The position numbers and the translations under genes were made by a program. The notes below the pieces were generated by a model. The model saw only the letters and a list, made by a program, of their open reading frames with translations. It was not told where the DNA came from and did no database searches. This document shows positions 1-6,855 of a stretch of DNA of 17,294 nt, piece after piece (position 1 is the first letter of the stretch; the number at the start of each line of letters is the position of its first letter). This DNA is from Jatrophihabitans sp. Its GTDB lineage: Bacteria > Actinomycetota > Actinomycetes > Mycobacteriales > Jatrophihabitantaceae. The DNA lies in assembly GCA_025966255.1 (NCBI GenBank), contig JAOPVG010000428.1:1-17294 (forward strand), written 5' to 3'.

Positions 1-188
1 GTCTCGGCGAGGGACAGCGTGCCGCTCGCGAGGATCCCGAGGCCGCCCGCGTTCGACGTCGCGGCGGCGAGTTCCGGCGTCGCCACGTACCCCATGCCGG
101 TCTGGACGATCGGGTAGCGGACGTCGAACAGCTCGCACACGGCTGTGCGCAGCGCCGGATGAAACGCATCGTCGGCGCCCTGGGTCAT
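1..188 (-). CDS. ipdC: Nitronate monooxygenase-family flavoprotein, IpdC-like (partial, 5' end only)
   Basis: Only the first 62 or so residues lie in the window; the gene runs off the left edge. The N-terminus contains PIVQTGMGYVATPELAAA followed by a SNAGGLGILAS stretch, the typical opening of the FMN-binding TIM barrel of nitronate monooxygenase/2-nitropropane dioxygenase proteins. The ATG at 188 overlaps the TGA of the ipdB-like gene (ATGA) and has an AAGGAG ribosome binding site 8 bases upstream. In mycobacteria and rhodococci a protein of this family, IpdC, is encoded right after ipdA and ipdB and takes part in degrading the last steroid rings. The symbol rests on that gene order plus the family match. 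Without the rest of the protein, another nitronate monooxygenase-type enoyl reductase cannot be excluded. Confidence 0.8.
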   Translation of the reverse strand, partial: MTQGADDAFHPALRTAVCELFDVRYPIVQTGMGYVATPELAAATSNAGGLGILASGTLSLAE

Positions 189-970
189 GCTGGGATCTCC
201 TTGAGGCGCAGGCCCTTCGGGTCGATGACCTCGCGGATCAGGCGCAACTCCTCGTCCGTCGGTGTCCGCGTCGGTGGGACGGCACCGTCGACGACGAGTT
301 CGAATCCGGTGTTGTCGCGCACCTCGTCGACCGAGACGCCAGGGTGCACCGACGCGAGCCGCATCGAGTGATCGGCCGTCGCGAAGTCGAGCACCGCGAG
401 ATTCGTGACGACGCGCCGCAGGTCGAGGAAGCGCGCCGCCGCTGAGCCTGAGATCCGGGCGCTGTCGTACCCGACGCCGGACACGACGTCGACCGCGGGT
501 ACGAACGTGCGGGGCAGGTGGCGCGGGACCCAGTAGCTCGTCGGGTGGTTCACGGTGTTCCCCGGAGCCCCCCTGACGCCGAGAAGTTGACGCGTCGGCT
601 TGAAGAAGTCGCCGATCGCGGAGATGTTGGCGTTGCCGTACCGGTCGATCTGGCTCGGGCCCATCATCACGTGTCGTCTTCCGGCCCAGACGAGATCGAA
701 GACGGCGCGGTAGGGGATCCATCCCTCGACTGCCGCCGGCGCCGGGGTCCCGACGGCCCAGGTGCCGTCGACGAACAACGACTCACCGTCGGACAGCAGA
801 AGTTCGGGCTCGAACGTCGCCCGCGCCAGCCGGGCGCCGATCGTCGGGATCGTGCCCATCGGGCTGGCGAACAGTTCACCATCGCCGCGCCACGCGTCCG
901 CGCAGGCCACCACGCAGATCTCGGCGCGGGTCACCTCGCCGGTGGTGGGCAGGGTCGGGGTGGCGGTCAT
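185..970 (-). CDS. ipdB: CoA-transferase-fold ring-opening hydrolase, beta subunit (IpdB-like)
   Basis: The 261-residue protein belongs to CoA-transferase family I. It matches what I recall of mycobacterial IpdB over its full length: an N-terminal CVVACADAW segment, SPMGTIPTIGARLA near residue 37, then GRRHVMMGPSQIDRYGN, GVRGAPGNTVNH, VVSGVGYD, DHSMR and a C-terminal EVIDPKGLR. IpdA and IpdB form a heterodimer that hydrolytically opens the last steroid ring (COCHEA-CoA) rather than transferring CoA. The ATG at 970 overlaps the ipdA stop (ATGA), and its own stop overlaps the ipdC start, so the three genes should be translationally coupled. Whether this set serves cholesterol or a related alicyclic substrate cannot be told from this window, because the rest of the HIP-degradation genes are not present. 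Confidence 0.86.
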   Translation of the reverse strand: MTATPTLPTTGEVTRAEICVVACADAWRGDGELFASPMGTIPTIGARLARATFEPELLLSDGESLFVDGTWAVGTPAPAAVEGWIPYRAVFDLVWAGRRHVMMGPSQIDRYGNANISAIGDFFKPTRQLLGVRGAPGNTVNHPTSYWVPRHLPRTFVPAVDVVSGVGYDSARISGSAAARFLDLRRVVTNLAVLDFATADHSMRLASVHPGVSVDEVRDNTGFELVVDGAVPPTRTPTDEELRLIREVIDPKGLRLKEIPA

Positions 971-1830
971 GCCGACACCGCAATCCGATCGGCCTCGACC
1001 GCGTCCTGATAGTGCGCTTCATCGCTCGCCAGATAGCGATCAACGAACGCCGTCCACAGCTGCGGGTCCTTTGCGGCCCGTACGTACCGAGCCTGGAACG
1101 CCTCGTCGCGACCGTAGTCCGGCGCACAGGAGGTGAAGTGTGCGCCGTTGGGCGCCTCGACCACGCCGGCCACCATCCACCGGCTGATGCGCAGCGAGGT
1201 CGGGCCGGCCGCGGCGAGTTCGGCGGTGGGGACGATCCGCTCACACGAGACGTACGCACGATCCGCCGCTGCGCAGAACAGATCGTCGAAGTAGAGATCC
1301 GGGCCGAGGTATTGCGCGTTGCCGCGCTCATCGGCGCGATTGAGATGGACGAGTGCCGCGTCGAGACGGATTGCCGGGACGGCGACCAGCTCTTCGGCAT
1401 CGGCATACGGTGACGCGACGGTGCGCAACCCCGCGTTGACCCGCATGACGTCCGAACCGAGGCCGGCGCGCGCAGGCAGGAAGGGCACGCGCCATTGTGC
1501 CGCGAGCAAGCCGAGCTGAACCATCCCCTCGTCGTACTCGGTGACCTCGATCGCGCCCGCCTGGCGGGCGGCCTGGAAGTTCGGGTCGAGCGGGATCGAG
1601 TCGAGCGACACGAAACCGTAGACCGCCCGCTTGACCTTGCCCATCGCACACAGGAGACCGATGTCGGGACCGCCGTACGAGACGATCGTCAGGTCGCGAA
1701 GATCGGAGCGTAACAACGCCCGCACGATCGACATCGGCTTGCGCCGTGAGCCCCAGCCACCGATTCCGATCGTCATGCCGGAGCGAAGCTCGGAGACGAC
1801 CTGGCTCTCCGTCATTCGCTTGTCTGCCAC
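967..1830 (-). CDS. ipdA: CoA-transferase-fold ring-opening hydrolase, alpha subunit (IpdA-like)
   Basis: The product is 287 residues, close to mycobacterial IpdA. The N-terminus has LRSGMTIGIGGWGSRRKPM, followed by SYGGPDIGLL, YGFVSLD and FLPARAGLGSD, and later GAHFTSCAPDYGRDE, all typical of IpdA. The acidic EYDEG segment near residues 98-102 lies about where the glutamate implicated in IpdA catalysis should be; I could not align it. I chose the GTG at 1830 (protein begins ADKRMTESQ after the start) because AGGAG stands 4 bases upstream. The frame stays open to a TTG at 1887, but that start has no ribosome site and would run into the operator. The gene leads the ipdA-ipdB-ipdC operon and diverges from two SnoaL-like genes. 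A KstR2-type operator lies 52 bases upstream of the start. Confidence 0.87.
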   Translation of the reverse strand: MADKRMTESQVVSELRSGMTIGIGGWGSRRKPMSIVRALLRSDLRDLTIVSYGGPDIGLLCAMGKVKRAVYGFVSLDSIPLDPNFQAARQAGAIEVTEYDEGMVQLGLLAAQWRVPFLPARAGLGSDVMRVNAGLRTVASPYADAEELVAVPAIRLDAALVHLNRADERGNAQYLGPDLYFDDLFCAAADRAYVSCERIVPTAELAAAGPTSLRISRWMVAGVVEAPNGAHFTSCAPDYGRDEAFQARYVRAAKDPQLWTAFVDRYLASDEAHYQDAVEADRIAVSA

Positions 1831-1882
1831 GTGACTCCTGTCGCCTCGAATGCACTGCCACTGAAGGAAATTCTTATACTGT

Positions 1883-1896
1883 AGCAAGCGCTTGGT
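1883..1896. promoter_or_regulatory. KstR2-type operator between ipdA and the SnoaL pair
   Basis: AGCAAGCGCTTGGT is a perfect match to the 14-base palindrome AnCAAGnnCTTGnT that I recall as the KstR2 motif. KstR2 is a TetR repressor of HIP/steroid-ring genes relieved by HIP-CoA. The centre is equidistant, about 60 bases, from the ipdA GTG (1830) and the SnoaL ATG (1949), so one site could control both directions. A possible -10 (TATACT, 1875-1880, plus strand) abuts it, and TATAAG is readable on the minus strand at 1878-1873. No clear -35 is visible. The regulator itself is not in the window, so a different TetR protein with the same motif is possible. Confidence 0.75.
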
Positions 1897-1948
1897 AGGC
1901 AGGGGCAGTAGGCGATTTCACGGTCTTCCAACCGACAGGGGCGGACGT

Positions 1949-2479
1949 ATGTCGGACATCCACGCGCGGCTCGATGCGCTGGAATCACGCGAACAGATCC
2001 GGCAACTCGTCGCCCGGCACGCGCTGGCGCTCGACAGCCGTGACCTCGAGACCCTCGTGGACCTGTACGTCGAAGACGTGCAGACGTCCGACGGCCGGAT
2101 CGGACGGGACGCGCTGGCAACGTCGTTCGACGTCAGCCTGCGTCGGTATGAGGTGACGTTCCATCTCATCGGCAATCACCTGATCGACCTTCTCGATGCC
2201 GACCACGCCACCGGCCTGCTGTACTGCCGGCCGGAGTACCAGGTCGGCGATCTCTGGATCGTGATGCCGCTGCAATACCGGGACCGGTACGAGCGACACC
2301 GGGGCAGGTGGTACTTCCGCAGCCGCAGCGTTCACGCGTTCTATGCGGCAGACATTCGCGAGAATCCCGCAGCCGTTCCTGGGCGATTCCACTTCCCCGG
2401 AGCCCCGGTCGTCCCGGCGGCCGAGTTGCCCGAGCTGTGGCCGAGCTGGCGCGCCTTCTGGGCGAGCGAACTGTCGTGA
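1949..2479 (+). CDS. SnoaL-like (NTF2-fold) polyketide-cyclase/dehydratase family protein, first of a tandem pair
   Basis: The 176-residue protein begins MSDIHARLDALESREQIRQL, with the usual SnoaL-like helix (REQIRQLVARHALALDSRDLETLVDLY) and a GRIGRDALATSF segment. The strands NHLIDLLDADHATGLLYC, QYRDRYERHRGRWYF and the C-terminal SWRAFWASEL follow. This is the cone-shaped NTF2 fold used by dehydratases, isomerases and small hydrolases. Such proteins often act on steroid or polycyclic substrates, but the reaction cannot be predicted here. I chose the ATG at 1949, with a weak AGGGG about 8 bases upstream; the frame is open further upstream but enters the operator. The stop overlaps the next start (GTGA), so the paralogue downstream is co-translated and the two may form a heteromer. 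Confidence 0.8.
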   Translation: MSDIHARLDALESREQIRQLVARHALALDSRDLETLVDLYVEDVQTSDGRIGRDALATSFDVSLRRYEVTFHLIGNHLIDLLDADHATGLLYCRPEYQVGDLWIVMPLQYRDRYERHRGRWYFRSRSVHAFYAADIRENPAAVPGRFHFPGAPVVPAAELPELWPSWRAFWASELS

Positions 2480-3018
2480 CCAGCATCGAACTCAGGCTCG
2501 CCGGCCTCGCGGCGCGGGATCAGATCGCCGAGCTGCCGCATCGGTATGCCACTGCCTACGCGGAATTGGACCTGGACGCGCTCGTGGCGCTCTACCGGCC
2601 CGACGTCGAGCTACTGAACGGTGACACCGGCCGGGCGGCGCTCCGCGCGCACTTCGAGCAAGGCATCCGCACCGGTCCTGGCGGCGGCCTCGACACCGTC
2701 GTTCTGCACACCGGCAACCACGTGATCCAGGTGACCGGTGCGGACGGCGCGGTCGGGACGGTGTACTGCCACGTCGAAGTGATCCTCCGCGACGGGACCG
2801 GCTACTACCAGGCGGTCCGGTACACCGACAGCTACTGCCGCCGCGGCGACCGGTGGTACTTCGCTCGCCAGCGCACGCATGAGCTGTGCTACGGCGCGCC
2901 GTTCGCCTCGCGCCCGAATGGTCGGCCCGACGCGGACTGGCCGGCGCGACAGATCGGCCGCGGGACGGTTCCGTACCGGTTGCCGACGTGGCAGGAGTTC
3001 TGGAATGCAGGCGGCTAG
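2476..3018 (+). CDS. SnoaL-like (NTF2-fold) family protein, second of a tandem pair
   Basis: The 180-residue protein is a diverged paralogue of the preceding one, sharing the layout LAARDQIAELPHRYATAYAELDLDALVALY, TGRAALRAHF, HTGNHVIQVTGADGAVGTVYC, YTDSYCRRGDRWYF and a C-terminal TWQEFWNAGG. I chose the GTG at 2476, whose last two bases begin the TGA stop of the upstream gene. The same frame is open upstream, but that part only shadows the first gene. Both copies keep the N-H near the centre of the sheet and the R-W-Y-F strand. Function is probably dehydratase or isomerase-like in the same pathway as IpdAB; this is inferred from position. It ends 5 bases before the stop of the convergent cyclase-family gene, with no visible terminator. 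Confidence 0.8.
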   Translation: MTSIELRLAGLAARDQIAELPHRYATAYAELDLDALVALYRPDVELLNGDTGRAALRAHFEQGIRTGPGGGLDTVVLHTGNHVIQVTGADGAVGTVYCHVEVILRDGTGYYQAVRYTDSYCRRGDRWYFARQRTHELCYGAPFASRPNGRPDADWPARQIGRGTVPYRLPTWQEFWNAGG

Positions 3019-3023
3019 CGAGC

Positions 3024-3965
3024 TCAGATGATCGCGAGCGCATTCGCCGGCGAGGCGACGCCGCCGGGCACGCGCAGCGGCGCGGCCATCACACAGGCCT
3101 CATAGCTGCCCTGCCGGTCGCAGGCCTCGGCCAGCTCGTCGAGATCCCACAGCTCCCCGAGGGGCATGCCCAGCGCTGCGATGAGGCGCCGGTGCAGCGA
3201 ACCGATCGCCGGATCACCCGGCAGCGCCTCGACCGCCGGGTTGTCCGCGGCGACCGCGCTGACACCGAGATCCCAGAGCAGTCGGGCCGTCGCCGCGGAT
3301 CCTTCGAGTCCAGCCGACGGCGGCATGTCGAGCGACTCCGCCGGAACACCGCCGGCGCTGCGGTAGGCCGCAAGCCAGCCGGTGCGCACGAGTAACAGGT
3401 CACCGGCGCGCACCACGGTCCGCTGGTGCCGCGCGCAAGCCTGAAGATCATCGGCCGTGACCGGATACTCCGAGAGCGGATCGACGATCTGGCCCCGCGC
3501 AGCCCAGAAGGCAGGAAGATCGAGCAGAACGGCGCGGAACACCAGGCCGAAACGGCTCAACCCGTCGATCCCGAGCTCGGGTACTGCCGGGTCGTCCGCG
3601 GCAAGACCGCCGTAGTGACCGAACGAGCCCGCGCGGATGTGCCGCAGGCTGTCCCACTGGCTCGATGCCTGCGGATCGAGTCCGGTGATCTCGTCCTCCA
3701 CCATGTTCCGATTGCGGTCGAACACGCGATGCCCGAATTCCTTGCGCCCGTAGAGGGGTGGTCGAAGGAAGTCCAACGGGAGGCACAAGCTGATGCGCCG
3801 CCCCTGCCGGGGCACACTCAGCGCGGCGAGCACCGTGTGCCCGGTGACCCGATTCATCGTGCCGAGCCGGTCGCCTGGACCCCAAACCTGCCAGGCGTGG
3901 CGCACGCCCGATTGGCCGAGCTCGGGCAGGTCGTCGTAGCACGGCACCGCCGCCTTCGCGCTCAT
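3024..3965 (-). CDS. Cyclase-family (kynurenine formamidase/isatin hydrolase-like) metal-dependent hydrolase
   Basis: The 313-residue protein fits the cyclase family (PF04199-type): WGPGDRLGTMNRVT at 29-41, a metal-site segment SSQWDSLRHI at 101-110, RAGDLLLVRTGW at 186-197, and a late VAADNPAVEALPG. Relatives hydrolyse amides, lactams or lactones with a divalent metal. Here D105 and H109 stand in the position of the HxGTHxD-type ligands, in the QWDSLxH form common in actinobacterial members. I chose the ATG at 3965, which has GGTGAGGC just upstream. An upstream in-frame start would add an arginine-rich stretch that is only the shadow of the APH gene. It is the last gene of the minus-strand run, 4 bases after the APH stop. 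A role as ring-opening hydrolase in the pathway is inference. Confidence 0.82.
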   Translation of the reverse strand: MSAKAAVPCYDDLPELGQSGVRHAWQVWGPGDRLGTMNRVTGHTVLAALSVPRQGRRISLCLPLDFLRPPLYGRKEFGHRVFDRNRNMVEDEITGLDPQASSQWDSLRHIRAGSFGHYGGLAADDPAVPELGIDGLSRFGLVFRAVLLDLPAFWAARGQIVDPLSEYPVTADDLQACARHQRTVVRAGDLLLVRTGWLAAYRSAGGVPAESLDMPPSAGLEGSAATARLLWDLGVSAVAADNPAVEALPGDPAIGSLHRRLIAALGMPLGELWDLDELAEACDRQGSYEACVMAAPLRVPGGVASPANALAII

Positions 3966-3969
3966 TGCC

Positions 3970-5013
3970 TCACCGTCCCGCGGCCTCCGTCGCCGCCTGC
4001 GCGGCCGCGACCAACTGCTCGACACGATCGTCGACGTCCGCGGCCGCCGTTGATCCGTCGTCGCGGCCGTACGCCCCACGCCGGGCCCGCGCGTTCACAC
4101 CCGACAGGATCGCCGCCAGGCGCCAGAGCGCGAAGGCCACGTAGAAGCCGAGCTCGTCCAACGACCGGCCGGTCAGCTCCACGTACCGCCGGGTCACCTC
4201 GTCGGACGACCCGAAGCCGGCGGCCCGGGTCGGCACCGACATCGGGAGGGCCGCTTCGCCGGGATCCGACGAACCCCAGTACGCGACCAGCCAGCCGAGG
4301 TCGGCCAGCGGATCCCCGAGCGTGGCGAGCTCCCAGTCCAGCACGGCGCGAAGGTTGCCGTCCGTCCCGACGACGGCGTTGCCCGGGCGGAAGTCGCCGT
4401 GCACGATCCGCACACTCGCTTGCCCAGGCACGCCTGCCTGCAGGCGACCGAGAATGTCGCGCATCGCAGCGCTGGTCGGTACGCCCAGGCGTTCGAGTTG
4501 CTGCTCCCAGCGCGCCAGCTGACGAGCGATGTAGTCGACCCCTTTGCCGAGGTCACCCAGGCCGACGTCGTCCGGGACGATCGTGTGCAATCGCGCCAGC
4601 GCGTCGACCATGCTCGCGCCGACCCGGCTCCGCGCGGACTCGTCGAGCTGCGCCTCCGCGGTGTCCTGGTCACGCAGCACCACACCGTCCACGTAGTCCA
4701 TGACTATGAACGGGGCGCCGATCACAGACTCGTCCGGGCAAGCTGCGAGCATCGCCGGCACCGGCACTCCGCTTCCGTACAGCGCCGCCATGATGCGGTG
4801 TTCGCGCAGGACGTCGTGCGCGGAGGCAATGACACCGGACAGCGGCGGGCGTCGCAGGACGGTTGTCGCAGCGTTCGCGTCGGACAGCAGATAGGTCAGG
4901 TTCGACCGGCCGCCCGTGATCAATTGTGCCGTGAGCGGCGGCGCCACTGGGACGCCCTGCGCGACCAGCCATGACTCAACCGCACGCATCGGCAGTGCAA
5001 TGCCGCTCGTCAT
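3970..5013 (-). CDS. APH-domain phosphotransferase (ACAD10/LvaA-like family)
   Basis: The 347-residue protein has the aminoglycoside-phosphotransferase fold: GGRSNLTYLL at 34-43, VLRRPP at 52-57, VMDYVDG at 104-110, the catalytic loop HGDFRPGN at 205-212 with D207 as expected base, and the metal-binding VLDWELATLGDP at 224-235. In this subfamily (N-terminus of ACAD10, LvaA, mycobacterial APH partners of FadE) the substrate is usually a hydroxyacyl-CoA or hydroxy acid, phosphorylated before elimination, not an antibiotic. The ATG at 5013 overlaps the stop of the upstream dehydrogenase (ATGA). The frame is open far upstream, but that arginine-rich part shadows the dehydrogenase gene. No acyl-CoA dehydrogenase partner is present in the window. 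Kinase fold is certain enough; the substrate is unknown. Confidence 0.85.
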   Translation of the reverse strand: MTSGIALPMRAVESWLVAQGVPVAPPLTAQLITGGRSNLTYLLSDANAATTVLRRPPLSGVIASAHDVLREHRIMAALYGSGVPVPAMLAACPDESVIGAPFIVMDYVDGVVLRDQDTAEAQLDESARSRVGASMVDALARLHTIVPDDVGLGDLGKGVDYIARQLARWEQQLERLGVPTSAAMRDILGRLQAGVPGQASVRIVHGDFRPGNAVVGTDGNLRAVLDWELATLGDPLADLGWLVAYWGSSDPGEAALPMSVPTRAAGFGSSDEVTRRYVELTGRSLDELGFYVAFALWRLAAILSGVNARARRGAYGRDDGSTAAADVDDRVEQLVAAAQAATEAAGR

Positions 5014-5876
5014 GCGTCGTCGACCGCGCGGGTGCCGATCTTGTGAAAGGTCTCGGCGGCATCGGCGTCGGGCCCGCACCGGGCGATGACCGACGCATAG
5101 GCCTCGTGCACGGCATGAAGCAGAAGCAGCCGGTCGGCGTCGAGTTCCGGTGCACTGAGCATGGTGTCGAGATTGGCCTGGTTCTGGCCCACCCGGTACG
5201 AGGACTCGACCGACCGCGGCAGCACGAAGCGGGGAAGGAACTGCTCGGTCAGGTAGGAACGCCCGGAGCAGGCGTTCACTGCCTCCAGCGCTCGCATCGG
5301 CTCGACCCCTGCGGCGGCGAGCGCACCGAACACCTCGGCCGCTGCCCAGAACGAGGTCGCGAACAACGCGTTGTTGGCCGCCTTGACGAGATGAGCCGAT
5401 CCGACTCCGCCGGTTCGCACGACCCGACTGCTGGTCGCCATGACGACGTCCCGCACGCGATCGAGGACGTCCTCCGCACCGCCGACGAGCATCGTGAGAT
5501 CGCCGGCGCGTGCAGCATGTGCCATTCCCGAGACAGGCGCGTCGAGGAGGTCGACGCCGACGCCTGCCAGTCGGGACCCCAGTTCCCGGGTGACCTCCGG
5601 CTCGCCGGACGTGCAGTCGATCCAGACGGTTCCGGCGCGGAGCAACGGCAAGACGCGATCGACGACCTCGACCACGACAGCCGCGGACGCGAGACACGTC
5701 ATCACGACGTCGGACGCGCAAACCTCGTCCAGCGCGACCGGCCGGCTGCCGTACTCCGCGCTGTGCCGGATGGCGACAGATTCCGTGCGGTTCCAGACCG
5801 CGGTCTCGAATCGTTGGGCCACCCGCCCCGCCATCGGGTAGCCCATCGCGCCCAGCCCCAGAAAGGCGATCTTCAT
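5010..5876 (-). CDS. NAD(P)-dependent 3-hydroxyisobutyrate dehydrogenase-family oxidoreductase
   Basis: The 288-residue protein starts MKIAFLGLGAMGYPMAGR, the Rossmann glycine motif of the beta-hydroxyacid dehydrogenases. It continues with the substrate motif LDAPVSGMAHAARAGDL around 111-126 and the catalytic-lysine helix GSAHLVKAANNALF (K165). It should oxidise a 3-hydroxy acid or reduce the matching semialdehyde. I chose the ATG at 5876 because the conserved GLGAMG must be near the start; a longer frame upstream would run into the SDR gene. It lies 13 bases after the SDR stop and overlaps the APH start. A second, more diverged member of this family is at 14646-15440. The specific substrate is unknown; hydroxyisobutyrate itself is unlikely in this context. 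Confidence 0.86.
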   Translation of the reverse strand: MKIAFLGLGAMGYPMAGRVAQRFETAVWNRTESVAIRHSAEYGSRPVALDEVCASDVVMTCLASAAVVVEVVDRVLPLLRAGTVWIDCTSGEPEVTRELGSRLAGVGVDLLDAPVSGMAHAARAGDLTMLVGGAEDVLDRVRDVVMATSSRVVRTGGVGSAHLVKAANNALFATSFWAAAEVFGALAAAGVEPMRALEAVNACSGRSYLTEQFLPRFVLPRSVESSYRVGQNQANLDTMLSAPELDADRLLLLHAVHEAYASVIARCGPDADAAETFHKIGTRAVDDA

Positions 5877-5889
5877 TTGATCAGGGTTC

Positions 5890-6807
5890 TCATTGGACGG
5901 CCCGCGGGCGGACCTCGTTCGCGGCCGGATCCTCGAGGTACTGCACCAGCAGTGGCTGATTCGTCCATCGCGCCGGTGTGCGGAACCACCCACCCGCCGA
6001 CAGCGTCCCGCCGTCCGCGGTCACGGTGTCGCCGACGACCCAGGTGTTCATCGGGCCGGCGAGGAACACGGCTAGCTTGGCGACTTCCTCCGGCTCCGCG
6101 TAGTGCCCGGCCGGTATCCAAACCGGGACCAGCCGCTGGTACTCGTCGGGAAGTTGGTAATGACCGACCTGGTACGCGCGCGTCTTGTCGACCGCGATGG
6201 CGTTGACGATGATGCCGCTCGGCGCCAGCTCAACAGCGAGACTCTTGGTGAAGCCGTCGACCGCACGCTTGAAGGCCGCGTACACCGCAAGGTCGGGTGC
6301 GGCGCGGGCGCCTTCGACGGAGGAGAAGTTGAGGATCCGGCCCCAGCCGCCGGCCTTCATCATGGGTACGAACTCGCGGCACAGCCGGAAGACGTGCAAC
6401 ACATTGACCTCGTAGAGACGTTGCCACATCTCCTCGGTGCCGTCTTCGAACGGTGCCACGCTGCCCAGGTGCTCGCCGAGTCCGTTGACGAGGATGTCCA
6501 CGGGCCCGGCGCCGGATCGGGCGACCTCAGCCAGTTCCGCCACACCGGATTCAGTGCACAGGTCGGCGACGACGGTGGTGATCGTGCCCTGATGCGCGGG
6601 GTGGAGGCGGGACTCGAGCGCGGCAAGTCGTTCGCCGTCGATGTCGGTCGCGATGACGTCCGCGCCGAGACTCGCCATGACTATGGCGATGCTCGAGCCG
6701 ATCGCGCCGCCGGCTGCGCTGATGACCGCGACCCGCCCGGACAGGAGCCCGGGTTCGAAACCATAGGTCGAAGGTGCCGCCGTTGGATCGATCGGATCGG
6801 CCGTCAC
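5890..6807 (-). CDS. Short-chain dehydrogenase/reductase
   Basis: The 305-residue protein is a classical SDR with a modified cofactor motif: SAAGGAIGSSIA at 30-41 in place of TGxxxGIG, DI at 55-56 after the second strand, and VNGLGEH at 107-113 in place of NNAG. The catalytic S163 (NFSSVEG) and Y176/K180 (VYAAFK) are present. The C-terminus (TADGGTLSAGGW followed by about 40 residues ending RPRAVQ) is longer than usual. It probably oxidises a secondary alcohol of the ring substrate or its CoA ester. The only sensible start is the GTG at 6807. It has no ribosome site, but a -10-like TATAAG ends 8 bases before it, so the message may be leaderless. It heads a tight set SDR, HIBADH-like oxidoreductase, APH kinase, cyclase. 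Confidence 0.86.
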   Translation of the reverse strand: MTADPIDPTAAPSTYGFEPGLLSGRVAVISAAGGAIGSSIAIVMASLGADVIATDIDGERLAALESRLHPAHQGTITTVVADLCTESGVAELAEVARSGAGPVDILVNGLGEHLGSVAPFEDGTEEMWQRLYEVNVLHVFRLCREFVPMMKAGGWGRILNFSSVEGARAAPDLAVYAAFKRAVDGFTKSLAVELAPSGIIVNAIAVDKTRAYQVGHYQLPDEYQRLVPVWIPAGHYAEPEEVAKLAVFLAGPMNTWVVGDTVTADGGTLSAGGWFRTPARWTNQPLLVQYLEDPAANEVRPRAVQ

Positions 6808-6810
6808 GGG

Positions 6811-6830
6811 CTTAACTTATATATCATAAT
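6811..6830 (-). promoter_or_regulatory. Putative promoter for the SDR-dehydrogenase-kinase-cyclase set, leaderless GTG
   Basis: Between the GntR stop and the SDR start lies an AT-rich island unusual for this sequence. On the minus strand it reads ATTATGATATATAAGTTAAG followed by CCC and the GTG. TATAAG at 6821-6816 would place transcription at about 6809-6807, on the start codon itself; TATGAT at 6828-6823 would leave a leader of about 8 bases. Neither leaves room for a ribosome site. The outer TTAT and ATAA of TTATGATATATAA (6829-6817) are symmetric, so a repressor could bind here. No good -35 is visible. Inferred from sequence only. Confidence 0.5.
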
Positions 6831-6855
6831 GCGGATAGGCGAAACCCCCGGTCGT

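Noticed and set aside
1831..1887. TTG start for ipdA giving 19 extra residues
   Set aside because: No ribosome site, overlaps the operator, and GTG 1830 with AGGAG fits the known IpdA N-terminus.
3426..4703. A 425-codon plus-strand frame over the cyclase and APH genes
   Set aside because: Arg/Pro-rich shadow sequence with no motifs, opposite two genes with intact catalytic residues.
3970..5013. APH domain as an antibiotic-resistance phosphotransferase
   Set aside because: Sequence style (HGDFRPGN, DWELATLGDP) and catabolic context match the acyl-CoA-associated ACAD10/LvaA branch instead.
5014..5721. Long N-terminal extension of the APH frame, suggesting a fusion protein
   Set aside because: The extension is a shifted reading of the HIBADH-like dehydrogenase gene; the ATG at 5013 with ATGA overlap explains the start.
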